This document shows, piece by piece, positions 1 through 5,753 of a stretch of DNA of 5,753 nucleotides. The notes under the pieces were generated by a model. It was not told the DNA's origin. It searched no databases and saw nothing but the letters and a program-made list of their open reading frames with translations. This DNA comes from Candidatus Omnitrophota bacterium (GTDB lineage: Bacteria; Ratteibacteria; UBA8468; B48-G9; JAFGKM01). The translations under genes were made by a program, and so were the position numbers. Location: NCBI GenBank assembly GCA_023819365.1, contig JAMWBP010000054.1, positions 1 through 5,753 on the forward strand, given 5' to 3'. Each line of letters starts with the position of its first letter. Positions within the stretch are counted from its first letter, which is position 1.

Positions 1-1604
1 TTGTAAGGCCTTATAAGCCACTGTATCATGGAATTTTACTCAGAGACCGTTCCTGGTCACCACTTATGGAGACCGCTCTGGAATATACAGAAAATGAGTT
101 TTCAGGGAAAGGGATTATTACTCCCAGAGCATGGTTTATCCTTGATGAACTTGGATACAGAACAGCAGTTGAGATAAGGAGCAGGGATGCTGCTACATTT
201 GCCTCTGGTATATTAGGCCTTTCACCAGACGAGATACTCCCTGTCAGAAATGCTGTGGTAAAGGGAGAGTGGTTCCGCGACCCTTATGAAAAATCAGTTA
301 TCCTTTCAAAGAAGATGGCTAAGGAACTCCATCTCACTGATCCAGATATCGGCAATGAAAAGATATTGATATATGGTAGAGAATTTATCTTCAAAGGTGT
401 CTTTGATGAAAAACTACTCAATGATATCAAAGACCTTGATGATGAACGGATTACCCCTGTAGATTTTTCAGTTCTCCCTGAAAGAGAGGTCTCAAAGATA
501 AAAATGGAAAAGACAGCGCAGGTTTTTACATCACAGATGAAACTAGAATCATTTGTACATAATGAATCGGAAAATATTGCTATAGTGCCTTTTGGAACAC
601 TTATGAATATGAAGGGAACACTTCATTCAATAGCAGTTAAATTTAATGATGAGGTTGATGGTAAAGGGCTTGTAGAAAGTTTTATATCAAAACTTGCGGT
701 TATCATCTTTGCAGGACTTGGAGAGAAGACATATGTTTATAGTAGTATGGGACTTACCTCTCTTTCCGGTATAAGCAATCTTATTATTCCCATTCTTATA
801 GCCGCTCTTATAGTTCTCAATACTATGCTGGGGGCGGTCTATGAAAGGATAAGGGAGATAGGGACATACAGTGCTGTTGGACTTGCTCCAGTCCATATCT
901 CATCACTATTTCTTGCAGAATCAATGGTTTATGCTGTAATGGGGTCTGTCGCTGGCTATCTTTTAGGTCAGGTTGTTGTAAGAATTCTTATGGTAACAGG
1001 GTTGTTAAAAGGGCTGGTGCTTAACTACTCTTCACTTTCTGCTGTCTTTGCCACAATTATTATATTTATAACTGTGATACTTTCAACACTTTATCCTGCG
1101 AGAAAGGCAGCCCAGATGGCTGTACCAGATGTTACGAGAAAGTGGATACTGCCTGAACCCAAAGGGGATAACTGGGAGTTTGAATTTCCTTTTACAGTGG
1201 CTGAAGTTGAGGTCCTTGGACTTGCAACATTTTTGACCGACTACTTTAATTCATATCAAGATGTCTCTTTAGGCAATTTCTATACAGGTGGAGCTACCAT
1301 TGCGTATGAAAAGTTGCCATCGGGTAAACATAAATATATTATAGATACAGATATATGGCTTGCTCCTTTTGATTTAGGAGTGAGTCAACACCTGAAGCTT
1401 ACAATGGAACCAATGGGGCAGTATGAATTTTATACTATAAATCTAATTATGAAAAGGACAAGCGGTGAATCAACTGACTGGAAACGCCTTAACAGAAGGT
1501 TTCTTGATGGAATAAGGAAACAGTTTCTTATCTGGAGGACTGTAGCCAGCGATGTTAAGAGTGACTATGCGAGTCAGGGTAAGAAACTCTTGAAGATTGG
1601 ATAA
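1..1604 (+). CDS. FtsX/MacB-type ABC transporter permease, C-terminal part (5'-partial) with extra soluble C-terminal domain
   Basis: Integral membrane permease of the FtsX/MacB/LolE kind, which works with a separate ATPase to move substrates or transmit force across the membrane. The frame has no stop between base 3 and the first ATG at 66, so the gene runs in from the left and its start and probable first membrane span are missing. Numbering from that ATG (512 residues): residues 1-230 are an extracytoplasmic domain, with a MacB-like stretch GEWFRDPYEKSVILSKKMAKEL at about 67-87; spans lie near 236-258, 277-303 and 322-343. The loop after the first visible span, YERIREIGTYSAVG (259-272), and the LYPARKAAQMAVPDV stretch (342-356) are family hallmarks. 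Residues about 357-512 form a soluble, probably cytoplasmic appendage with few charged repeats that I do not recognise; ordinary FtsX permeases stop soon after the last span. It lies 31 nt before the next gene, probably in one operon. No ATPase gene is visible, and the substrate is unknown. Confidence 0.85.
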   Translation, partial: VRPYKPLYHGILLRDRSWSPLMETALEYTENEFSGKGIITPRAWFILDELGYRTAVEIRSRDAATFASGILGLSPDEILPVRNAVVKGEWFRDPYEKSVILSKKMAKELHLTDPDIGNEKILIYGREFIFKGVFDEKLLNDIKDLDDERITPVDFSVLPEREVSKIKMEKTAQVFTSQMKLESFVHNESENIAIVPFGTLMNMKGTLHSIAVKFNDEVDGKGLVESFISKLAVIIFAGLGEKTYVYSSMGLTSLSGISNLIIPILIAALIVLNTMLGAVYERIREIGTYSAVGLAPVHISSLFLAESMVYAVMGSVAGYLLGQVVVRILMVTGLLKGLVLNYSSLSAVFATIIIFITVILSTLYPARKAAQMAVPDVTRKWILPEPKGDNWEFEFPFTVAEVEVLGLATFLTDYFNSYQDVSLGNFYTGGATIAYEKLPSGKHKYIIDTDIWLAPFDLGVSQHLKLTMEPMGQYEFYTINLIMKRTSGESTDWKRLNRRFLDGIRKQFLIWRTVASDVKSDYASQGKKLLKIG

Positions 1605-1635
1605 AAGAGATTAAATATTTACAAAGGGCGTAAAA

Positions 1636-3639
1636 ATGGCAGAAGAGAAAAGAGAAATAGATGCACATTTGGAGCCAGAGAGAGTAGAACAGTTTCAGGA
1701 AGGATTTAACATCAGGACAATAATAGCAGCGCTATTTATCGGTTTTATTATGCTACCAGGGGCAATATATTTAGGGCTTATTACAGGCGGTGGAATTGCA
1801 GGTGCAGCACAATGGGTTACTGTGATACTTCTTGTTGAGATAGCAAAAAGGTCTTTTGTTGAGTTAAAAAAGCAGGAGGTCTACATTATATATATACTTG
1901 CAGCATCACTTGTAAGTGCAGGTCTTGTCCTCGGAACAGCAGGGCTTACACTTCAAGGGGGGGCATTCAGTGACCTTATATGGAAGCAATATCTTATACA
2001 GTCACCATATGCACAGTCATTTAACCTTCATAAATATATGCCTTCATGGGCAGTGCCTCCTGCTGGTTCAGAGGCAATTTTGAAAAGGACCTTTCTTCAC
2101 AGGGCATGGGCAGTTCCTATACTTTTACTTATAATCCACAATGTGCTTTTCAGGATAAATAAATTCACACTTGGATATACTGTTTTCCGTCTGACAAGTG
2201 ATAAAGAAAAGTTATCATTTCCAATGGCACCTGTGGCTTCTGAAGGGGCTATTGCACTTGCTGAGGTAAGTGGTAAGAAAGAGACATGGCGATGGAGGGT
2301 ATTCAGTATCTCGGCTATGATAGGGGTTATATTTGGTGCTTTTTATGTAGTTATTCCAACCGTTACAGGACTACTTATGGCAAAACCATTTCAGCTTTTA
2401 CCTATCCCATGGGTGGACTTCACATCAAAGATGGGTGATATCTTTCCATCATCTATGCTTGGTTTTATGACAGAATTGGGGGTTATACTTACAGGGTTTG
2501 TTCTTCCTTTCTGGGTGGTAACAGGTTCTTTTATTGGTTCTATTCTCGCAAAAACGGTGGGTAATCCTATTCTTTATAAGGCAGGGATTATAAAGAACTG
2601 GCAACCAGGTATGACAGCCATACCTGCAAATGTAGCAACCAACCTTGACTTCTGGATAAATGTTGTTATTGCAGGTGGTATCGTAGTTGCAGTTATTGGT
2701 ATAGTAACAATGGTAAAGGTGTTTTTGAAAAGGAAGAAAGAAACAAAAAAAGGGGAAATAGAAATATATGAAGAAAAACTTCCTGAAGGTAGAGGAGATT
2801 ATCCTATATATGTTGCAATAATACTATGGGTACTTTCAACTGCTATCTATATAGCCATATGTAAGATTCTCGTGCCGAAATTCCCCACGCTTCTTTTTGT
2901 GTTTTTTGGTTTTATTCTTACGCCTTTACTCACATATACATCTGCAAGGATGTTTGGTATCACAGGAGTTGCAGGAGGGATATCCTTTCCGATGGTCAGG
3001 GAAGGGACATTCATATTGAGTGGATATAAAGGTGTAGATATATGGTTTGCACCAGTACCATATTTTAACCATGGGGGAACCGCCCAGGAGTTCAAACAAC
3101 TTGAACTTACAAGAACAAAATTTACATCCTGGTACAAGGCAGAATTTACAGCACTTGTTATTATGCTTTTCTGCAGTTTCCTGTTCTGGACAATTATATG
3201 GAGGATGGCTCCTATACCATCTTCAACCTATCCTTATGTTCAGAAGATGTGGCCTATGGATGCTATGTTTCAGGCACTATGGGCTACAAGTACTATGGAA
3301 GGTAGTAGAAGTTGGATGATAGAAGCAATAAAGTTTAAGTATATCTTTCATTCTTCACTTATTAGTTTTGTATTGTATTTTATATTATTGCTTTTTAAGG
3401 CGCCTGTTGGTTTATTTTATGGAATTATTGGTGGTGTATCTATGTTGCCACATATGGCACTCCCAATGTTTTTAGGGGCACTCCTTAGTAGATTTTATTT
3501 TGCAAAAAAGATAGGACCTAACTGGAGAAGATATACCCCTATTATTCTTGCTGGATATTCCTGTGGTATGGGATTGGTAGGTATGGTTTCTATAGCAGTT
3601 GCCCTGATTGCAAAGACCGTCTTCCAGATAATATTTTAA
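1636..3639 (+). CDS. Polytopic membrane transporter, divergent OPT (oligopeptide transporter)-like protein
   Basis: A 667-residue inner-membrane protein with about 12-13 hydrophobic spans (roughly 27-50, 57-75, 82-105, 155-175, 222-246, 278-304, 338-362, 388-410, 413-435, 503-523, 570-590, 594-616, 632-660). The short N-terminus is charged and there is no cleavable signal. A long basic loop at about 360-388 should be cytoplasmic. OPT-like hints are the early GAIYLGLITGGG segment (42-53), the KLSFPMAPVASEGA stretch (192-205), YTSARMFGITGVAGGISFP (434-452) and the glycine-rich last span AGYSCGMGLVGM (639-650). These look like remote members sometimes labelled peptide transporter or DUF6784/DUF6785; I make that match from memory and have not tested it. 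The start is supported by AAAGGG at 1623-1628, 7 nt before the ATG. It follows the permease gene by 31 nt on the same strand, so the two may serve one process. The substrate cannot be read from sequence. Confidence 0.8.
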   Translation: MAEEKREIDAHLEPERVEQFQEGFNIRTIIAALFIGFIMLPGAIYLGLITGGGIAGAAQWVTVILLVEIAKRSFVELKKQEVYIIYILAASLVSAGLVLGTAGLTLQGGAFSDLIWKQYLIQSPYAQSFNLHKYMPSWAVPPAGSEAILKRTFLHRAWAVPILLLIIHNVLFRINKFTLGYTVFRLTSDKEKLSFPMAPVASEGAIALAEVSGKKETWRWRVFSISAMIGVIFGAFYVVIPTVTGLLMAKPFQLLPIPWVDFTSKMGDIFPSSMLGFMTELGVILTGFVLPFWVVTGSFIGSILAKTVGNPILYKAGIIKNWQPGMTAIPANVATNLDFWINVVIAGGIVVAVIGIVTMVKVFLKRKKETKKGEIEIYEEKLPEGRGDYPIYVAIILWVLSTAIYIAICKILVPKFPTLLFVFFGFILTPLLTYTSARMFGITGVAGGISFPMVREGTFILSGYKGVDIWFAPVPYFNHGGTAQEFKQLELTRTKFTSWYKAEFTALVIMLFCSFLFWTIIWRMAPIPSSTYPYVQKMWPMDAMFQALWATSTMEGSRSWMIEAIKFKYIFHSSLISFVLYFILLLFKAPVGLFYGIIGGVSMLPHMALPMFLGALLSRFYFAKKIGPNWRRYTPIILAGYSCGMGLVGMVSIAVALIAKTVFQIIF

Positions 3640-3645
3640 ATCACA

Positions 3646-5049
3646 TTAGATTTCATATTCAGATAGATAGTTAGGTATGACTATTTCACTTTCCTTTTTT
3701 TTCTCTTTTAATATATTTGCAAAGTGAGTAGATACCTCTTGTTCACCGTGGATGATAAATATTTTTTTAGGTGGCCTTTCAAATCCATCTATCCACTTTA
3801 AAAGTTCTGTTTTTCCTGCATGTGCAGAAAATCCGTTGATATTTTTAATTGTTGCCTTCACAGGGTATTCTTTGCCGAGTATTCTGACCTTTTCTGGTTT
3901 TTCAAGTATCTCCCTGCCAAGGGTTCCTTGTGCCTGGTATCCCACAAAAACAACAGTAGATTCTTCTCTTGTAATATTTGTTATAAGATGGTGTTTTATC
4001 CTGCCACCTGTACACATACCAGAACCAGCCATTATGATTACAGATCCGGATATATAATTAATACTTTTGGATTCATCTACAGTGCGTGTAAGTTTTAAGA
4101 GAGGAAAGGCAAAAGGAGATGTTCCTTTTTTTATCAAATTCTGTGTTTTCTCATCAAGGTATGCAGGATATTTATTGAATATCTCGGTAATATCTATTGC
4201 CATAGGACTATCAACAAATACAAGTATGTGAGGGATAATATCTTCTTTCAAAAACCTGCTTAAAAAATAAAGGATCTCTTGTGCCCGCTCTATGGCAAAG
4301 GTGGGAATTACTATATTCCCGCCTCTATTAACAGTTGTATTTATTACTTCTGCAAGTTCTCTTCCTGCTTCTTCTTCACTTTTGTGGTCTTTATTGCCAT
4401 AGGTGGATTCCATAAAAACAATATCTGCTTCTTGAAAAATAGTAGGGTTTTTCAGAATTGGTTTGCCCCACCTTCCTATATCTCCTGAGAATATAATTTT
4501 TTTCGTCTTTCCATTATGTGTTGCTATCTCAATTTTTATTATCGCAGACCCTAATATATGCCCTGCATCATAGAAGGAGATGTAAACATCCTTAAAAAGT
4601 TCAAAGGGGTGTTCATAAGGATATGGTTTGAAAAGAGGGAATACCTTTTTTGCATCTTCCTCAGTGTATAATGGCAAAACAGGAAAAGGTGATTTTCGCC
4701 CTTCTTTAAGGTGCCTTTCTCTTTTTTTCTCCGCATCTTCTTCCTGGACCTTCCCTGCATCTAACAATGCGATTTTAGCAATCTCAGCAGTAGGTTCGGT
4801 GCTGAATATATCACCTATAAAGCCATCTTTAACAAGTTTTGGCAGATATCCGCAGTGGTCAAGGTGTCCATGTGTAAGTATTATTGCATCTATTGAAGAA
4901 GGAGGGACAGGGAAAGGCAACCAGTTTCTGTCCTTAAGTTCCCTTTCCTGAAATAGTCCGCAATCAATCATAATATGTTTGCCTGAGATTTCAAGCAAAA
5001 TTTTTGAACCAGTTACATTTTGGGTTGCTCCAAGAAACTTTACCCACAT
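3646..5049 (-). CDS. MBL-fold/beta-CASP ribonuclease (CPSF73/TTHA0252-like)
   Basis: Cytoplasmic zinc-dependent RNase, predicted to cut or trim RNA. Numbered from the ATG at 5049 (467 residues): a metallo-beta-lactamase core opens with FLGATQNVTGS (5-15). It carries the HxHxDH motif at 60-65 (H60, H62, D64, H65), AGHILGS with H164, and FSGD with D190. The beta-CASP region begins at ESTYGN (E214, motif A). It includes PTFAIERAQEILYFL (249-263), VDSPMA (279-284), AGSGMCTGG (341-349) and GYQAQGTLG (370-378). It ends with FSAHAG (H410, motif B) and IHGE (H434, motif C), after which the MBL fold closes. A histidine at motif C is the RNA-type signature. All metal ligands are present, so it should be active. 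There is no separate KH or C-terminal dimerisation domain as in archaeal aCPSF1 or RNase J. Length suits the Thermus TTHA0252 group (about 430 residues), with a small lysine-rich insert near 98-125. It converges on the transporter gene with 6 bp between stops and diverges from smpB. Its specific RNA targets are unknown. Confidence 0.95.
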   Translation of the reverse strand: MWVKFLGATQNVTGSKILLEISGKHIMIDCGLFQERELKDRNWLPFPVPPSSIDAIILTHGHLDHCGYLPKLVKDGFIGDIFSTEPTAEIAKIALLDAGKVQEEDAEKKRERHLKEGRKSPFPVLPLYTEEDAKKVFPLFKPYPYEHPFELFKDVYISFYDAGHILGSAIIKIEIATHNGKTKKIIFSGDIGRWGKPILKNPTIFQEADIVFMESTYGNKDHKSEEEAGRELAEVINTTVNRGGNIVIPTFAIERAQEILYFLSRFLKEDIIPHILVFVDSPMAIDITEIFNKYPAYLDEKTQNLIKKGTSPFAFPLLKLTRTVDESKSINYISGSVIIMAGSGMCTGGRIKHHLITNITREESTVVFVGYQAQGTLGREILEKPEKVRILGKEYPVKATIKNINGFSAHAGKTELLKWIDGFERPPKKIFIIHGEQEVSTHFANILKEKKKESEIVIPNYLSEYEI

Positions 5050-5052
5050 TTG

Positions 5053-5060
5053 CACCTCTT
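5053..5060 (-). promoter_or_regulatory. Shine-Dalgarno that decides the nuclease start
   Basis: Read on the minus strand this is AAGAGGTG followed by CAA and ATG. The GAGG core ends 5 nt before the ATG at 5049, a normal spacing. An in-frame GTG at 5055-5053 would give two more residues (MQ), but it lies inside the ribosome-binding sequence itself and has no alternative site upstream. The short form starting MWVKFLGATQNVTGS also matches the usual N-terminus of the family, in which a few residues precede FLGA. Confidence 0.7.
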
Positions 5061-5083
5061 AAATTAAAGGGGTACCACCTGCT

Positions 5084-5089
5084 CTTATA
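5084..5089 (-). promoter_or_regulatory. Possible -10 box for the nuclease gene
   Basis: On the minus strand TATAAG (5 of 6 to TATAAT) lies 34 nt upstream of the ATG at 5049. No convincing -35 hexamer stands 16-18 nt before it: the bases there are part of a purine-rich run on this strand. This is a weak candidate; the promoter could instead lie further right, beyond the G/C-rich repeat. Confidence 0.25.
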
Positions 5090-5108
5090 TTTCCCTCACT
5101 CCTTTATC

Positions 5109-5205
5109 CCCCTCACCCTATTCCTTGCATTTTTCTCCACTCGTTCCTTACATCTCCCCTTTCCTTTTCCCTCTCCCCTTGAGGGGAGAGGGTGTGGGTG
5201 AGGGG
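5109..5205. repeat. Nested inverted repeat with perfect 10-bp hairpin in a pyrimidine-rich tract
   Basis: The inner hairpin is perfect: CCCTCTCCCC (5169-5178), loop TTGA (5179-5182), GGGGAGAGGG (5183-5192). An outer pair, CCCCTCACCC (5109-5118) and GGGTGAGGGG (5196-5205), is also perfectly complementary but is separated on the left by about 50 nt of C/T-rich sequence. The right half reads like the CCCTCACCC-n-CCCTCTCCCC dispersed palindromes that I recall from many bacterial genomes, so this may be one copy of a multi-copy repeat. The window contains only this copy. It lies between two divergent genes, so a terminator role for either gene is not expected, although the outer right arm is followed by ATTTTTATT and could stop rightward transcripts. 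Confidence 0.75.
5183..5205 (+). other. Canonical G-quadruplex motif upstream of smpB
   Basis: Four G-runs on the + strand (5183-5186, 5190-5192, 5196-5198, 5202-5205) are separated by three loops of exactly 3 nt (AGA, TGT, TGA). This fits the G3+N1-7 quadruplex rule with short loops, which is generally the stable class. The first two runs also form the right arm of the perfect hairpin, so hairpin and quadruplex would be mutually exclusive. The motif ends 7 nt before the -35 box of the smpB promoter and lies on its non-template strand. A regulatory role is inference. Confidence 0.65.
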
Positions 5206-5212
5206 ATTTTTA

Positions 5213-5241
5213 TTGACAATATAACCTTAAAACTATAACAT
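5213..5241 (+). promoter_or_regulatory. Sigma70-type promoter for smpB
   Basis: A perfect -35 hexamer, TTGACA, stands at 5213-5218. For the -10 there is TATAAC at 5234-5239 (5 of 6, spacer 15) or the overlapping TAACAT at 5236-5241 (4 of 6, spacer 17). Transcription would start near 5246-5250, giving a leader of about 25 nt. That leader carries a tandem 7-bp near-repeat, AGATAAG/AGATAAC (5245-5258), just before the ribosome site. The AT-rich stretch contrasts sharply with the G-rich block ending at 5205. Confidence 0.65.
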
Positions 5242-5273
5242 ATCAGATAAGAGATAACAAGGAGAATTGTTTT

Positions 5274-5711
5274 ATGCGACTGGAGAATAAAAAGGCATAT
5301 TTCAACTATGAAATATTGGAGAAGTTAGAGGCAGGGATTGTTTTAAAAGGACCTGAGGTGAAGTCATTAAGAGAAGGCAGAGGTAGTATAAAGGAGGCAT
5401 TTGGACGAATAGAAAACGGAGGGGTTTTTTTGCATAATTTCTATATAACACCATATCCTGCCTCTTTTGAGAAACCAGACCCATTAAGAAAGAAAAAGTT
5501 ATTGCTTGATAAAAGAGAAATAAAACGACTAAGCAGAAAACTGGAGGAGAAAGGATTGACACTTATTCCACTTGCTGTGTATTTCAATAAAAGAGGACTT
5601 GTAAAGGTTGAAATTGCACTGGCAAAAGGTAAGAAACTATATGATAAGAGGGAGAAGATAAAGGGGAGAGATGTACAGAGGGATATTGAAAGGAGGATGA
5701 AACAGGGTTGA
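5274..5711 (+). CDS. smpB: SsrA-binding protein SmpB (trans-translation)
   Basis: Small cytoplasmic RNA-binding protein that binds the tRNA-like end of tmRNA and brings it to stalled ribosomes, so that the stalled peptide is tagged and the ribosome freed. The 145 residues cover the whole family. They include NKKAYFNYEILEKLEAGIVL (5-24), GPEVKSLREGRGSIKEAF (26-43), RIENGGVFLHNFYITPY (45-61), DPLRKKKLLLDKREIKRL (69-86) and EKGLTLIPLAVYFNKRGLVKVEIALAKGKKLYDKRE (about 92-127). The C-terminal tail IKGRDVQRDIERRMKQG follows, and it normally lies in the mRNA channel. Two mild oddities: GPEVKS replaces the common GTEVKS, and the loop after TPY is about one residue shorter than in Thermus. AAGGAG at 5259-5264, 9 nt before the ATG, fixes the start. 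It is transcribed away from the beta-CASP nuclease from its own apparent promoter. The tmRNA gene ssrA is not visible in the window. Confidence 0.97.
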   Translation: MRLENKKAYFNYEILEKLEAGIVLKGPEVKSLREGRGSIKEAFGRIENGGVFLHNFYITPYPASFEKPDPLRKKKLLLDKREIKRLSRKLEEKGLTLIPLAVYFNKRGLVKVEIALAKGKKLYDKREKIKGRDVQRDIERRMKQG

Positions 5712-5753
5712 CAGGAAGGATTTTTTGAGGTATAGTTATATAAGAGCGGAATG
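5712..5753. other. Right edge after smpB, no supported gene
   Basis: These 42 nt hold no hairpin plus T-run terminator and no start of a tmRNA acceptor stem that I can see. AGGAAGGA (5713-5720) is a good ribosome-binding sequence followed 4 nt later by TTG at 5725, in a frame that stays open to the edge. The last three bases are ATG, preceded by a weaker GAGCGGA. Either could begin a further + strand gene, and the short gap would suit an operon with smpB. The remaining sequence is too short to recognise a product. Confidence 0.3.

Noticed and set aside
66..68. ATG at 66 as the true start of the permease gene
   Set aside because: The same frame is open to base 3 with plausible protein sequence (ending RDRSWSPL before the Met), there is no Shine-Dalgarno sequence before the ATG, and the family needs an N-terminal membrane span that would lie upstream. 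It is an internal methionine.
2847..3137. Minus-strand open frame inside the transporter gene
   Set aside because: It lies wholly inside a well-supported membrane-protein gene, has no recognisable domain and no clear ribosome site; it is a shadow frame.
3752..4098. Two overlapping + strand open frames opposite the nuclease gene
   Set aside because: They are antisense to conserved beta-CASP motifs and have cysteine- and phenylalanine-rich shadow-type composition.
5093..5125. CCCTCAC at 5093 and 5110 as a 17-bp tandem repeat or CRISPR-like unit
   Set aside because: Only the 7-bp core matches; the remaining positions agree about as often as expected in a C/T-only tract, and there are no further units.
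5004..5201. Short + strand open frame across the intergenic region
   Set aside because: It starts inside the nuclease gene in antisense and runs through the low-complexity pyrimidine tract and hairpin; it has no protein-like features.
5169..5215. Hairpin followed by a T-rich run as a Rho-independent terminator
   Set aside because: No gene ends to its left on the + strand, and on the minus strand the hairpin is not followed by a T-run. The T-rich bases come after a 13-nt gap from the inner stem. A repeat or structured element fits better, though the outer arm could stop stray rightward transcripts.
5712..5753. Start of ssrA (tmRNA), which often follows smpB
   Set aside because: No GC-rich acceptor-stem-like 5' end is seen in the 42 nt available; the sequence is AT-rich. 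ssrA may lie beyond the edge, but nothing here supports it.

Overview
This 5.75 kb window is bacterial chromosomal DNA of fairly low GC content, with AT-rich third codon positions. It holds four protein genes packed head to tail or end to end. The smpB gene shows that it is bacterial, because trans-translation is a bacterial system. The other proteins fit an uncultured or candidate-phylum lineage (the style resembles Omnitrophota/PVC-neighbourhood genomes), but that placement is a guess from memory of protein families and nothing here proves it.

Left part (1-3639, + strand): the end of an FtsX/MacB-type ABC-transporter permease gene, whose reading frame is open to the left edge so the true start lies outside. 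After 31 nt follows a 667-residue polytopic membrane protein that looks like a divergent oligopeptide-transporter (OPT)-like carrier. The two genes look co-transcribed. The permease carries an unrecognised C-terminal soluble appendage of about 150 residues after its last membrane span.

Middle part (3646-5049, - strand): a complete MBL-fold/beta-CASP ribonuclease of the CPSF73/TTHA0252 type, convergent with the transporter pair and separated from it by only 6 bp. All metal-binding and beta-CASP motifs are intact. The best start is an ATG at 5049, because the in-frame GTG at 5055 overlaps the Shine-Dalgarno sequence.

Right part (5050-5753): a 224-nt divergent intergenic region, then smpB (+ strand). 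The intergenic region holds a strongly strand-biased pyrimidine-rich tract ending in a perfect 10-bp hairpin. This is nested in a wider inverted repeat, and its G-rich half is a canonical four-run G-quadruplex motif with three 3-nt loops. The motif ends 7 nt before a perfect TTGACA -35 box that probably drives smpB. The two RNA-quality genes (the nuclease and SmpB) thus diverge from one compact control region. The last 42 nt after smpB contain no gene I can support.

Nothing here is an obvious undescribed defence or mobile system. The most interesting items are the G4/hairpin element between two RNA-surveillance genes and the permease/OPT-like gene pair.
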